64,000 nucleotides of DNA from Lysobacter_L cavernae (GCF_042648505.1 NZ_JBHRXK010000006.1:1-64000); one strand, 5' to 3'. Counted from the stretch's first letter, positions 42,236-52,881 are shown. Notes: generated by a model not told the origin, from the letters alone. Numbers and translations are program-made.

Positions 42236-42997
42236 ATGCACGCAGGCACGCCACCACGAAGGCCGGGATGGTACGTGATCTCGCTGCGACCGCGCGGCGA
42301 GCACGCCGCGCTGCGCCGCGGTGCCGCACGCCGTGGCGGCGGATTGATCGCATTGTCGCCGTGGCGCCTGCAGGTGCGCGACGACGACCGCACACGGGCG
42401 GCACTGCGCGCGGCGCTGGCGGCACCGCGGGTGCTGTTCACCAGCCCGACCGCGGTGCGCGCGGCGCAGGCGCTGCAACCGTTGCGCCGGCGCGCCGGCC
42501 AGCGTTGGTTCGCGGTCGGTGCCGGCTCGGCCGCGGCGCTGCACCGTGCCGGCATCGACGCGGTGCAGGCACCGGCACGCATGGACAGCGAAGGCCTGCT
42601 GGCCTTGCCGGATCTGGCCGATCTGCGTGACAGCACGCTCGGTTTTGTCAGCGCGCCCGGTGGTCGCGGCCTGTTGGTGCCGACGTTGCAGGCGCGCGGC
42701 GCCCGCGTGCTGCGCGCCGACGTGTACGACCGCGTGCCGGTGCCGCCGTCGCCGCGCGCCGTCGCGCAACTGCGGGCGCTGGTCGCGCCGGCCACGCTGG
42801 CATTGTCGAGCGGCGAAGCCCTGCAGGTCGTTCTCGCCGCGCTGCCGACCGATGCCGCCGCGGCACTGCGACAGGCCCGCGTGGTTGCCGCCAGCCAGCG
42901 CCTGGCCGCGCTCGCCCGCGAACACGGTTTCGGCGAGGTCGTGATTGCCAGTGGGCCCCGCCCGCGTGACCTGCTCGCCGCTGCCGGACGGCCGTGA
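42236..42997 (+). CDS. hemD: Uroporphyrinogen-III synthase
   Basis: A 253-residue protein of the HemD family: WYVISLRPRGEHAALRRGAARRG at the start, VLFTSPTAVRAAQAL, WFAVGAGSAAALHRAGI, LGFVSAPGGRGLLVPTLQARGARVLRADVYDRVP and LALSSGEALQVVL. It closes and inverts ring D of hydroxymethylbilane in haem synthesis. Sequence conservation in this family is low, and the hemX-hemY context supports the call. The hemX frame begins within its stop codon (GTGA). Confidence 0.88.
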   Translation: MHAGTPPRRPGWYVISLRPRGEHAALRRGAARRGGGLIALSPWRLQVRDDDRTRAALRAALAAPRVLFTSPTAVRAAQALQPLRRRAGQRWFAVGAGSAAALHRAGIDAVQAPARMDSEGLLALPDLADLRDSTLGFVSAPGGRGLLVPTLQARGARVLRADVYDRVPVPPSPRAVAQLRALVAPATLALSSGEALQVVLAALPTDAAAALRQARVVAASQRLAALAREHGFGEVVIASGPRPRDLLAAAGRP

Positions 42998-43017
42998 CGC
43001 GCGTCGCATCCGGTAGC

Positions 43018-44037
43018 ATGACGGTCCCCCACCTTCCGCGTGCCCCGCGTGCTGCCGTGTCCTCGACACCCGATGCCATGCCATCCTCGCCCGTCGTCCA
43101 TCGCCCGCGCGGCTGGTGGTGGTGGCTGCTTGCGCTGCTGATCGCCGGTGCTGGCGGGTACGGTTGGACGCAGTGGCAGGCCCGTGAAGCGCGCGAACGC
43201 GCCGCGGCGTCCGATGCCGGGCAGCGCCTGGATGCGCTCGACGGCCGCATCGACGCGATCCGTCGCGACCAGCGCGCGCAGCTGCAGCGCCTGCAGCAGG
43301 CCGACGCCACCAACCGCGTGCTGCGCGACGAGCTGCTCGGCATCGGCCAACGCGCCGCATTGATCGAGGACACCGTCGCCAAACTCGCCGACCCCGACCG
43401 CCACGGCGCGCAGGCGCTGCGCCTGGACGAGACCGAGCTGCTGCTCACCCTCGCCCAGCAGCGGCTGCTGATCGCCGGCGACCTCGACGGTGCGCGCCGC
43501 GCCTACGCCCTGGCCGGCCACGTGCTCGACGGCGTCGACGATCCGGCCTACCTGAGCCTGCGGCAGACCCTGCAGCAAGAGCGCACCGCGCTCGATGCGC
43601 TCGGCGCCGAGCCGCGCGTGCAGGCGATGCTGCAGCTCGACGCGTTCGCGCAGGCGACCCACACCGCCCCGGCGGCGCTGCCGTCCGACGCCGAAGCCCG
43701 CGCGCCGTGGTGGCGCCGCGCTTTCGCCAGCCTCATCGACGTGCGCCCCAGCGACCGCACGCTGGCGGTGCAGCCGGCCGACCGCGCCGCCGCGCAAGCC
43801 GCGCTGCAGCTGGAAATCTCGCTCGCGCGCGCCGCTGCCGAGCGCCGCGACGAGAGCGGTTACCGCGCCGCGCTCGCCCGCGTCGACGGCTGGCTGACGC
43901 GGCTGTGGCCGCCGTCGCCGGGGCTCGACCAGCGCCGCGCGCAGCTCAAGGTGATCGCCGCGCAGCCGCTTTCACTGTCGCTTCCGACCCTGGGCAGCAC
44001 ACTGCAGCAATTGCGCCAGTTGCGTGCGGCCCGTTGA
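43018..44037 (+). CDS. hemX: HemX-family membrane protein
   Basis: About 339 residues from the ATG at 43018; a GTG at 42994 overlapping the hemD stop would add eight. One N-terminal membrane helix (GWWWWLLALLIAGAGGYGW), then a coiled coil (RLDALDGRIDAIRRDQRAQLQRLQQADATNRVLRDEL) and a periplasmic helical domain ending LSLPTLGSTLQQLRQLRA. HemX sits between hemD and hemY in many gammaproteobacteria. It lacks the methylase domain sometimes attributed to it, and its exact role is unsettled. Confidence 0.9.
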   Translation: MTVPHLPRAPRAAVSSTPDAMPSSPVVHRPRGWWWWLLALLIAGAGGYGWTQWQAREARERAAASDAGQRLDALDGRIDAIRRDQRAQLQRLQQADATNRVLRDELLGIGQRAALIEDTVAKLADPDRHGAQALRLDETELLLTLAQQRLLIAGDLDGARRAYALAGHVLDGVDDPAYLSLRQTLQQERTALDALGAEPRVQAMLQLDAFAQATHTAPAALPSDAEARAPWWRRAFASLIDVRPSDRTLAVQPADRAAAQAALQLEISLARAAAERRDESGYRAALARVDGWLTRLWPPSPGLDQRRAQLKVIAAQPLSLSLPTLGSTLQQLRQLRAAR

Positions 44038-44082
44038 CGCCCGCGCCGATGGCCTTGGAGTGACGATCAACCCGGAGTGTCG

Positions 44083-45345
44083 ATGAACCTGTTCCGCAAC
44101 CTGCTGTTCTGGATCGTGCTGGCGCTGGTCGGCGCCCTGGTCGCGCAATTGCTGGTGCAGGACCCGGGCTACGTGCTGGTGCGTTACCGCGGCACCGACT
44201 ACAGCACCACGCTGGCCGCCGCGGTGCTGATCGTGCTCGCCGTATTGGCCGCACTGTGGCTGGCTTGGCGGGTGCTGAACCTGCCGTTCAATGCCTGGCG
44301 CCGGCGTCGCGACAACCAGGGCCGCACGCGCCTGAGCGAAGGCCTGGAAGCCCTGCACCAGGGCCACTGGAACCGGGCCGAGAAGGCGCTGACGCAGGCC
44401 GCCGAGCATGCCGACGTCGCCGCCATCGCCCACCTCGGCGCCGCCCGCGCCGCGGCCGCGCGCGGCGACAGCGCCGCGGCGAATCGGTCGATCGATGCGC
44501 TGGGCCTGGACCACGGCAGCAGCCGCACGCTGGCCGTGGCCGAACTGGCCCTGGCGCAGGATCGCCCCGTCGAGGCCCTGGCCGCACTCGATGCCGCCAG
44601 CGCCGCACCGCTGCCGCCGCGCGGCCTGGCGCTGCGCGCCAAGGCGCTGGTCGCGCTCGGTCGAGCCGGTGAGGCCTACGGCCTGCTCGGCGCGCTGCGC
44701 CAGCAGCAGGCCTGGCCCAGCGAGCGCCTGACGCGACTGGAAGCACAGTGGGCCGAGGCCTCGCTGCGCCAAGCCGGCGACGCCAACGTCCTCGCCGACC
44801 GCTGGGAGGCCTTGCCGAAACCGCTCAGGAGCGACCCCGCCGCAGTCGCCGCCTACGCCGAACGCGCCGCCGCGCTGCGCTGGGAGGAAGCCGCGGCCAA
44901 GAGCATCGAGCAGGCGCTAGACACACGCTGGGACGAATCACTCGCCGACCTCTACGGCCGCCTGCCCACGCCACAGGATGCAGGCCGCCTCGATGCTCGC
45001 CGCAGCAGCGCCGAGCGCTGGCTGCAGGCGCACCCGGCCAGTCCGGCGCTGCTGGTCACCCTCGCCCGCCTGGCCCGTGCCCAAGGCCAATGGCCGCAAG
45101 CCGAGACCTACCTGCACCGTGCGCTCGCCCAGGGTGCCCACAGCGACGCCTGGGAAGAACTCGGCCACGGCTTCGCCCAGGCCGGTGACGAATCACGTGC
45201 GCGACTGAGCTACGCCAACGCCCTGCGCGCCGCGCGTGGCGAGGCGACTAACGAATTGCCGGGCCGCGACCTGCGGCAGAAGATCTTCGACGAAGCCGTG
45301 ACCGAGGAACGCGACGAGCACGGGGTGCCGCGGCTGCGCGGTTGA
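44083..45345 (+). CDS. hemY: HemY-family TPR membrane protein
   Basis: A 420-residue protein starting at the ATG at 44083 (GGAG 5 nt upstream). Two N-terminal membrane segments flank DPGYVLVRYRGTDYSTTL, the conserved HemY_N loop. About eight TPR-like helical pairs follow (for example GHWNRAEKALTQAAEHADVAAIAHLGAARAAA). This is the proteobacterial porphyrin-associated HemY, not the unrelated Bacillus oxidase of the same name. It completes hemD-hemX-hemY. Confidence 0.92.
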   Translation: MNLFRNLLFWIVLALVGALVAQLLVQDPGYVLVRYRGTDYSTTLAAAVLIVLAVLAALWLAWRVLNLPFNAWRRRRDNQGRTRLSEGLEALHQGHWNRAEKALTQAAEHADVAAIAHLGAARAAAARGDSAAANRSIDALGLDHGSSRTLAVAELALAQDRPVEALAALDAASAAPLPPRGLALRAKALVALGRAGEAYGLLGALRQQQAWPSERLTRLEAQWAEASLRQAGDANVLADRWEALPKPLRSDPAAVAAYAERAAALRWEEAAAKSIEQALDTRWDESLADLYGRLPTPQDAGRLDARRSSAERWLQAHPASPALLVTLARLARAQGQWPQAETYLHRALAQGAHSDAWEELGHGFAQAGDESRARLSYANALRAARGEATNELPGRDLRQKIFDEAVTEERDEHGVPRLRG

Positions 45346-45450
45346 GTGCCGCCGCGGAAGCCGCGATACGGCGCGAAGGGAATGGCGCAGGCTTCGCAGA
45401 CGCTAGCAACCGCTGCATCGAGCCGGCGTATGGATTCGGCCGTGCGCCCC

Positions 45451-46728
45451 TCAACGCTCCAGGATCGCCACCACGCCCATGCCGCCGGCGGTGCAGATCG
45501 ACACCAGGCAGCGGCCACCACCGCGCTGCTTCAGTTCCTTCGCGGCGGTGGCGACGATGCGCGCGCCGGTCGCGGCAAACGGATGACCGGCCGCCAGTGA
45601 GGAGCCGTTCGGGTTGATCTTGTTGACGTCGATGCGGCCCAGCGGCGCGTCCAGGCCGAGGCGGCTCTTGCAGTACTCCTCGCTCTCCCAGGCGCGCAGC
45701 GTGCACAGCACCTGCGCGGCGAAGGCCTCGTGGATCTCGTAGAAGTCGAAATCCTGCAGGCTCAGTCCGTTGCGCTTGAGCATCTCCGGCACGGCCACGG
45801 TCGGCGCCATCAGCAGGCCTTCGCCGTGGACGAAGTCGACCGCAGCGACCTGCGCGTCGCGCAGGTAGCACAGCACTTCGTGGTTGTGCGCCTGCGCCCA
45901 CTCCTCCGACGCCAGCAGGCAGGCCGCGGCGCCGTCGGTGAGCGGCGTCGAGTTGGCCGCGGTCAGGGTGCCGCGACCGGAGGTCTTGTCGAACGCCGGC
46001 TTCAACGACGCCAGTTTCTCCAGCGTGCTGTCCGGGCGCAGGATGTTGTCGCGCGAGACGCCGCGGAAGCTCACCACCAGGTCGTCGAAGAAGCCGCGCT
46101 CGTAGGCCGCGGCCAGCTTCTGGTGCGACGACAGCGCCCATTCGTCCTGCGAGTCGCGCGCGATGTTCCACTGCTTGGCCATGTCCTCGCAGTGCTCGCC
46201 CATCGATTTGCCGGTGCGCGGCTCGGCCACGCCGGGGAACTCGGGCTTCAACTCGCGCAGGTGGAAGCCCTTGAACGCGGCCAGCTTCTCTTTCGGCGTC
46301 TTCGCCCGCGCCGCCTCGAGCAGGCGCCGGCGCAGCTTGTGCCCGTACACGATCGGCACGTCGGAGGTGGTGTCGGAGCCACCGCCGATGCCGACCTCGA
46401 TCTGGCCGGCGGCAATCTTGTTGCCGATGGTGATGATCGAGTCCAGCGAGGTGCCGCAGGCGCGCTGCAGGGTGATGCCGGGAGTCAGCGGCGACAGGCC
46501 CGAGGACAATGCCGCCTCACGGCCGAGGTTCCAGTCGCTGGAGTGCTTGATGACCGCACCCATCGCGACCTCGCCAAGCTGCTGGCCGTGCAGGCCGAAC
46601 TTCTCGACCAGCGCGCCCAGGGTCCGCACCGACATGCCGAGGTTGCCGACGTCCGCGTAGGCCGTGTTCTGGCGGCAGAACGGAATGCGGACGCCACCAA
46701 GCACGGCGACGGGACGGGCAGGACGCAT
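45451..46728 (-). CDS. Acetyl-CoA C-acyltransferase (thiolase, FadI-like)
   Basis: A 425-residue thiolase from the ATG at 46728 (GAGGTG upstream). The acylated Cys is in LQRACGTSLDS (about 92), the second site is INPNGSSLAAGHPFAATGAR and the third is SICTAGGMGVVA. The long MGEHCEDMAKQWNIARDSQDEWALSSHQKLAAAYERGFF insert is typical of FadI/AtoB-type beta-oxidation thiolases. The usual GHPxGATG reads GHPFAATG. It probably cleaves 3-ketoacyl-CoA; no fadJ partner is adjacent. Confidence 0.92.
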   Translation of the reverse strand: MRPARPVAVLGGVRIPFCRQNTAYADVGNLGMSVRTLGALVEKFGLHGQQLGEVAMGAVIKHSSDWNLGREAALSSGLSPLTPGITLQRACGTSLDSIITIGNKIAAGQIEVGIGGGSDTTSDVPIVYGHKLRRRLLEAARAKTPKEKLAAFKGFHLRELKPEFPGVAEPRTGKSMGEHCEDMAKQWNIARDSQDEWALSSHQKLAAAYERGFFDDLVVSFRGVSRDNILRPDSTLEKLASLKPAFDKTSGRGTLTAANSTPLTDGAAACLLASEEWAQAHNHEVLCYLRDAQVAAVDFVHGEGLLMAPTVAVPEMLKRNGLSLQDFDFYEIHEAFAAQVLCTLRAWESEEYCKSRLGLDAPLGRIDVNKINPNGSSLAAGHPFAATGARIVATAAKELKQRGGGRCLVSICTAGGMGVVAILER

Positions 46729-46840
46729 CGGAACACCTCGTGGGAGATCTTTTAGTAGCTGACCGGCCCGCAACACCGCTGCGGGCATAATGGCCGCAGT
46801 GTAGCGCCGCCTCCGCGTGCGACCAAACGCCAGCGTATCC

Positions 46841-47758
46841 ATGAGTTCAGCCGCCAGCCCCCACCCCGCCCCCCTGCACGTGCTCGGTGCGCTCGCGCTG
46901 GAGTTGCGCGGCGATGCGCCGGTGGCGCGGCAAGCCCTGGCCCAGACGCAGGTCGGCGCGCTCGCCGCGCTGATTGCGCGCGACCTGGCCGCGTTCGCGC
47001 CCGACGCCGCGACACTGGAACTGGTCACGGTCGGTGCGCACTACGACCCGGTCGAACTGCTGCGCCCGGGCTGGCCGCTGCACCACGAACTCGACCAGCT
47101 CGCCGCGCGCGCGCCGGGTCGCCCGGAACCGCGCGTGATCGCGTTCGGCGCCCATGCCGGGCAGTTGCCGGGCACGCTGGCGCCGTCCGCGGACTTTTTC
47201 GGCGGCCCGCTGCGGCTGGTGCCGTTTTTACTGAGCCCGCAGGCGCTCGCTGGCGACAACGACGACGCCACCGCGGCGCGCGTTGGCGACGCCCTCGAGA
47301 GCGGCCTGCTCGAGCGTGGCATGGCCGGTGCCGACACCGCACTGGCGGCGCAGGACGCGTTCGGCGTGCAGGTCGAGCACGCCCGCTACCTGACCGTGCA
47401 CGACCTAGCCGCGATGATGGCGCTGCAGTACGAGCACGCCGGCCTGGCGCCGCTATGGCCGCTGCTGGAGACCGCGCTGCTGCAGCCACAAGGCGAGGAA
47501 TGGCTGGACGCGCCGCCGGAGCCGCTGGTGCATTACGTCGACGGCGAGGCGCGCATCGCCCTGTTCGAGCCGCGCGCGTGGAAGGCGCGCTACGCGACCG
47601 ATGCCCCATGCAACACACCGGAATGCCGCGAGCGGCTCGAACGCCAGCACCAGCACTTCCAGACGCGACAGCGGCAGATCGCGGCGGTGCTGGGCGCGCA
47701 CGGCATCACCGTCAACTTCGTGCACAGCCCGGGCGAGGGCCGCGAAGCACTGACTTGA
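46841..47758 (+). CDS. Conserved hypothetical protein
   Basis: A 305-residue soluble protein with no membrane segment or signal peptide. The start could also be the ATG at 46817. Recognisable blocks are TLELVTVGAHYDPVELLRPGWPLHHELDQLAARAPG, VIAFGAHAGQLPGTLAPSADFFGGPLRLVPFLL, LTVHDLAAMMALQYEHAGLAPLWPLLETALL and CNTPECRERLERQHQHFQTRQRQIAAVLGAHGI. The CNTPEC pair could bind metal. I do not recognise the family. It is divergent from the thiolase gene. Confidence 0.7.
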   Translation: MSSAASPHPAPLHVLGALALELRGDAPVARQALAQTQVGALAALIARDLAAFAPDAATLELVTVGAHYDPVELLRPGWPLHHELDQLAARAPGRPEPRVIAFGAHAGQLPGTLAPSADFFGGPLRLVPFLLSPQALAGDNDDATAARVGDALESGLLERGMAGADTALAAQDAFGVQVEHARYLTVHDLAAMMALQYEHAGLAPLWPLLETALLQPQGEEWLDAPPEPLVHYVDGEARIALFEPRAWKARYATDAPCNTPECRERLERQHQHFQTRQRQIAAVLGAHGITVNFVHSPGEGREALT

Positions 47759-47859
47759 GGCGTCGCGGCCGCGGGCGAACTGCGGCTAACATGGATCCCG
47801 GCCGATGGGGATCGGCCGCGCCGGCAGCGCCGGCGCATCCATCACAACAGGGGATATCC

Positions 47860-48465
47860 ATGATCCGAAAGTCACTCGTGGGGCTGCTGGCAGTGTGCGC
47901 GCTCAGCGGCTGCATCAGCACCAAGTCGTACGTCGACACGCGCATGCACGACCTGACCTGGACGGCAGTGCAGAAGCCGGCACAGGCGCATACGGTCAAA
48001 CTCGACGTCGAGTTCTACCGCAACGGCGAGCGCTATCCGCGCGCCGACAAAGTCGCCCGTGGCGCCGTCGAACGAGCGCTCGGCAAGAGTGGCGTGGTCA
48101 CGCTCGATGATGGCAGCGCCCCGACTGCGCTGCAGGTCAAGCTCGACAACATCGCCGACCTCGGCAAGGCCGCCGGCAGCGGCTTCGTCACCGGCTTGAC
48201 CTTCGGTGGCAAGGGCAGCGTCATCACCGACGGCTACAAGATCACCATCGCCATGACGCGCGACGGCAAGGTGGTGGAAAAGAGCTACGAGCATGCCCTG
48301 CACACCACCATCGGCAACGCCGACCCGGTCACGCAGGCGGCGCCGGTGACGCCGGTACAGGGCTTCGACCAGGTCGTCGAGGACGCGGTCATCCACTTCC
48401 TGCGCGATGCCCAGAGCGAGGGCCTGCTGGTGCTGCGCCTGCAGCCGCGGCCGACGCTCGGCTGA
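47860..48465 (+). CDS. Predicted lipoprotein of unknown function
   Basis: A 201-residue protein with AGGGGAT before the ATG at 47860. The leader MIRKSLVGLLAVCALSGC ends in a lipobox (Cys 18). The mature protein has KLDVEFYRNGERYPRADKVARGAVERALGKSGVV, TALQVKLDNIADLGKAAGSGFVTGLTFGGKGSVITDGYKITIAM and a final ILRDAQSEG-type helix. The layout recalls small LPS- or efflux-associated envelope lipoproteins, but I do not recognise the family. Confidence 0.8.
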   Translation: MIRKSLVGLLAVCALSGCISTKSYVDTRMHDLTWTAVQKPAQAHTVKLDVEFYRNGERYPRADKVARGAVERALGKSGVVTLDDGSAPTALQVKLDNIADLGKAAGSGFVTGLTFGGKGSVITDGYKITIAMTRDGKVVEKSYEHALHTTIGNADPVTQAAPVTPVQGFDQVVEDAVIHFLRDAQSEGLLVLRLQPRPTLG

Positions 48466-48490
48466 GCCGCCGCGCCGTTGCGGGCGGCGC

Positions 48491-48978
48491 TCAGAACTCC
48501 TCTTCGAACAGGAGGTACCCCGCATCGACCATGCCCAGCGCCGTGTACGTGTGCTGGGCGTTTTCGTTGTCGCGTTCAACGTATAGGCGCAGACCGACCA
48601 CCCCTGGTATGCCGCGTGCGCACTGTTCGACATGCCGGTACAACGCCGCGAACACGCCCTGCCGCCGCTGCGCCGGCGGCACGTACACGCTCTGGATCCA
48701 CCACCAGTCGCCGTTGCGCCAGTCGCTCCACTCGTGCGTCAGCATCAGCACGCCGACCGCCATTGCGATGGTTTCGTGGCCGGCGACTGCGGCCTCGCGC
48801 ATGGCGACGAAGTAACGCGCCTTGGCCGGATCGGCGATGGCGGCGGCGACGCCGGCGCGCACGGTGTCGGCATCGAGGCGCTTGTGCTCTCGGTCTCCCA
48901 GGCCATCGCGATCATCCAGTCGGCGATCAGGTCGCGATCGGCGGCGTGGGCGTCGCGGATGCGCAACTGGGTGTTCAT
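48491..48978 (-). pseudogene. GNAT acetyltransferase with a 2-nt frameshift
   Basis: The N-terminal part is in one frame (MNTQLRIRDAHAADRDLIADWMIAMAWETE, to about 48890). The rest is in another: HKRLDADTVRAGVAAAIADP, VGVLMLTHEWSDWRNGDWWWIQSVYVPPAQRRQGVFAAL (the acetyl-CoA loop QRRQG) and YVERDNENAQHTYTALGM. Removing an extra AG from CCGAGAGCAC near 48887-48893 restores one 162-residue GNAT protein. The catalytic fold is otherwise intact, so this is either a very recent mutation or a sequencing error. Confidence 0.8.
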
Positions 48979-49033
48979 GGCGGCACCCTGGCGTCCGGCC
49001 GCGTTGCCGCGACCGCCGTGGCTCGCGCAGCCA

Positions 49034-49585
49034 TCACTGGGTCACGGTGATGACGCCACAGGCGACGCGCCCGCCGGCGTTGCCGGTCGGCTGGGTCTTG
49101 TAGTCGTCGGCCGCGGCGTGGACGATCACCGCCTTGCCGGCAATGTCGTTGGCCGCGCCGCCACCGAGGGTGACGCCACTGGCATGCGCGTCGACCTTGG
49201 CCACGCCCTCGGCGTCGGCGACGAGGTTGTTCATGTCGCCGCCGTGGTGGGCGCCGCTGTCGACCTTGCCGTGCGGCGCACCGGCCGGGTTGAAGTGGCC
49301 ACCGGCGCTGCTGGCATCGGCCGCGCTGCAGTCGCCCTTCTCGTGGATGTGGATCGCGTGCGTGCTGTTCGGCGCGAGGCCGCCGACTTCGCCGGTGAGG
49401 TGCACGCCATTGCCCATCGACACCACGCTGAGCTTGCCACTGACCAGGCTGGCCGAGGCCGAAGCCAGGTTGACGGTGGCGGCCTTCGCGGTTGACGCCG
49501 CCGGCGGCGTGGTCGGCGCCTTGGGCGCGGAGCTGCAGGCAGCCAAGGCCAGCGTGGTGGCGGCGGCGAGCAATGCGGTCTTCAT
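49034..49585 (-). CDS. sodC: Cu/Zn superoxide dismutase, lipoprotein form
   Basis: A 183-residue protein: leader MKTALLAAATTLALAAC with lipobox Cys, then a Ser/Pro/Thr-rich linker and the SOD domain. Copper and zinc ligands are visible in HAIHIHEKGDC, GGHFNPAGAPHG, HHGGDMNNL and VIVHAAADDY; the disulfide pair is in KGDC and RVACGVI. It removes superoxide in the periplasm, probably tethered to a membrane. Monocistronic by spacing. Confidence 0.95.
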   Translation of the reverse strand: MKTALLAAATTLALAACSSAPKAPTTPPAASTAKAATVNLASASASLVSGKLSVVSMGNGVHLTGEVGGLAPNSTHAIHIHEKGDCSAADASSAGGHFNPAGAPHGKVDSGAHHGGDMNNLVADAEGVAKVDAHASGVTLGGGAANDIAGKAVIVHAAADDYKTQPTGNAGGRVACGVITVTQ

Positions 49586-49662
49586 TCGTGATCTCCTCAG
49601 GGTCCAGGGGCCGAAGCGCCGCACGCAGCCTAGCCGCGCGCGGGTGGTCCGGCGGTGAAACT

Positions 49663-51099
<1,437 letters not shown>

Positions 51100-51492
51100 C
51101 GACGTGGGTCCTGAGTGCAGCGGTAGCGCCAAGAAAAAATCGAAGTTCTGGCCACAGCCACGACTGAATCGAAAACACCGTCGTTCCCGCGAAGGCGGGA
51201 ACCCATGGACGTTGTTTCTGGGCATAGGGCTGAAGCAAAGGCCAACGCTTCCATCCGCTGCCGCGGCCGGGTCACTTTTCTTTGCTGGCCCAAAGAAAAG
51301 TAACCAAAAGAAACGGCCTTCCTCGACAAATCAGCCCCACGACGGAGCGACTGAGGGGATTTTCCGACTCGCCATCCATGGCTCGGTCGGAAAACGGCGT
51401 GCATCCACGCACGCCGCCCTTCGGGTCTGGACAGGCGTCCGGCTGTTCGCAAAGCAAATACAAGCGTTTCCGCAAAGCCCGGAGTAGCGCCC
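51100..51492. repeat. Dispersed-repeat DNA between ntrB and ntrC
   Basis: No convincing gene lies in this 393-nt gap. It holds a REP-like palindrome at 51183-51202 (GTTCCCGC, GAAG, GCGGGAAC). A perfect hairpin at 51274-51301 has 11-nt arms (ACTTTTCTTTG and CAAAGAAAAGT). A further tract reads AAAAGTAACCAAAAGAAAC, of the kind I recall from many intergenic positions in xanthomonad genomes. The open frames across it are the usual spurious products of this repeat. Confidence 0.7.
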
Positions 51493-52545
51493 TTACACCG
51501 CATCGCCGCCCTCCTCCATCTGCAACGGCAGCAGCAACGTGAACACCGTGTGCCCCGGCCGCGATCGATAGACCAGCGAGCCGCGGTGCTCGCGCGCGAC
51601 CTGCTGCGCCAGCGCCAGGCCGAGACCGCTGCCCTCGGCGCGGCCCGACACCAGCGGCAGGAACAACTGCTCGGTCAGTTCCTCGGGCACGCCGCGGCCG
51701 TCGTCGACGATGTCCAGGCGCAGCGCGATCGGGTGCACCGCATCGCCGATGCGCACCGCGTGCTCGGCGCGGGTGCGCAGGGTGACGTGGATCGCGCCGG
51801 CCTCGATCGCGTTGCGCACCAGGTTCCACACCGCCTGCATCAGGCGGTCGCCGTCGCCGGCCAGCTCGGGCAGGCTCGGGTCGTAGTCGCGGACCAGGCG
51901 CACGGCCCAGCCGGCGTCGCTCTCGGCCAGGCGCAGCACGCGCTCGAGCACGGCGTGGATATTGAGCGCGGCGTGCGGACGCGGCGGCGCCGGGGTCAGC
52001 AACTGATCGAGCAGTGCGGTCAGGCGATCGACCTCACTGCCGATCAGCGTGACCAGTTCGCGCGCATCGCCGTTGCCGTTGCCGCTGTCGATACGGCGGG
52101 CCAGCAGCTGCGCCGCCCCCTTGAGGCCGGCCAGCGGATTGCGCAGCTCGTGCGCGAGGCCCTTGAGCGAGGCCGACAACGCCGACGGCAGCAGCAGCGC
52201 CGGATCGTCGCCGGGGAATTCGTCGACCGGGTGCGCCTCCAGCAACCAGCCGCCGTCCTCGCGCCGGCTCAGCCACAGGTCGGCGAAACACTCCTCACCA
52301 TCGGCGTAACGCAGGCGGATACGGCGCAGGCGCAGCGGCGCACCCTCGTGCGCGCGACGCTGCAGCGCCTCGGCGAGGCGGCCGTCGCCGGCATCCAGCC
52401 CGGCCAGCGGCCAACCTTGCAATCGGCGCGTGCTGACCCCGAGCCAGCGCGAGAACGCGGCATTGCAGCCGGCGATCGTGCCACCCGCATCGCTCCACGC
52501 CAGCGGCGTGGTCAGGCGGTCGAGATCGGGAACGGCGCTGCTCAT
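51493..52545 (-). CDS. ntrB: Nitrogen-regulation sensor histidine kinase NtrB
   Basis: A 350-residue cytoplasmic kinase/phosphatase. A PAS-like domain (LAWSDAGGTIAGCNAAFSRWLGVS) leads to the H-box LKGLAHELRNPLAGLKGAAQLL (phospho-His about 139), an N-box (QAVWNLVRNAIEAG) and the G-boxes DIVDDGRGVP and GSGLGLALAQQV. No membrane segment is present, as expected. GlnB/GlnK-type PII proteins set its kinase-to-phosphatase balance. Partner of NtrC. Confidence 0.95.
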   Translation of the reverse strand: MSSAVPDLDRLTTPLAWSDAGGTIAGCNAAFSRWLGVSTRRLQGWPLAGLDAGDGRLAEALQRRAHEGAPLRLRRIRLRYADGEECFADLWLSRREDGGWLLEAHPVDEFPGDDPALLLPSALSASLKGLAHELRNPLAGLKGAAQLLARRIDSGNGNGDARELVTLIGSEVDRLTALLDQLLTPAPPRPHAALNIHAVLERVLRLAESDAGWAVRLVRDYDPSLPELAGDGDRLMQAVWNLVRNAIEAGAIHVTLRTRAEHAVRIGDAVHPIALRLDIVDDGRGVPEELTEQLFLPLVSGRAEGSGLGLALAQQVAREHRGSLVYRSRPGHTVFTLLLPLQMEEGGDAV

Positions 52546-52595
52546 TGCACCATCTTAGTGCAAGCCGGACGGCCAGCCGTGCTAGGATCGCCGCC

Positions 52596-52725
52596 CGAAG
52601 GGGAGTAGCTCCCGCGTGCTGTCATCGTCATTACGAGACGTGCTCTTGCGAGCCATGTTTCCGGTGCAGCAGCCGGTCGCCTGAGGCGGCCTGCGAGCAA
52701 GACCTTCGCCGTCCCACGGCGAAGG
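52596..52725 (+). promoter_or_regulatory. yybP-ykoY (manganese) riboswitch upstream of terC
   Basis: P1 pairs CGAAGG (52596-52601) with CCTTCG (52703-52708). The two conserved loops are present: GGGGAGTAG after the 5' strand of P1 and GCAAGACC before its 3' strand, with GTCATCGTCATTACGAG between. These are hallmarks of the yybP-ykoY Mn2+-sensing class, which commonly controls TerC/Alx-type exporters. The 3' strand of P1 can instead form a hairpin with 52716-52725 (CCTTCGCCGT pairs with ACGGCGAAGG), a plausible switch. No T run follows, so control may be at translation or by Rho. Confidence 0.88.
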
Positions 52726-52881
52726 TGCGTCCATTGGATGCGTGGCGTCGTGGCCCTGTCCACCGCCGTACCTGATTGCCCGTCCGACATCGACCTGGTC
52801 CGTGCCAGGCGCCGTCGATGCGCATCGAGTTCGGCCTCCACCGGCCTTACGGCCGCCCGCCCATTCTTCGACGAGACCTTC

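Noticed and set aside
42173..43360. Upstream extension of the YiiD-like frame to 559 codons
   Set aside because: The added part is antisense to hemD and hemX and resembles nothing; the ATG at 42172 gives the normal family length.
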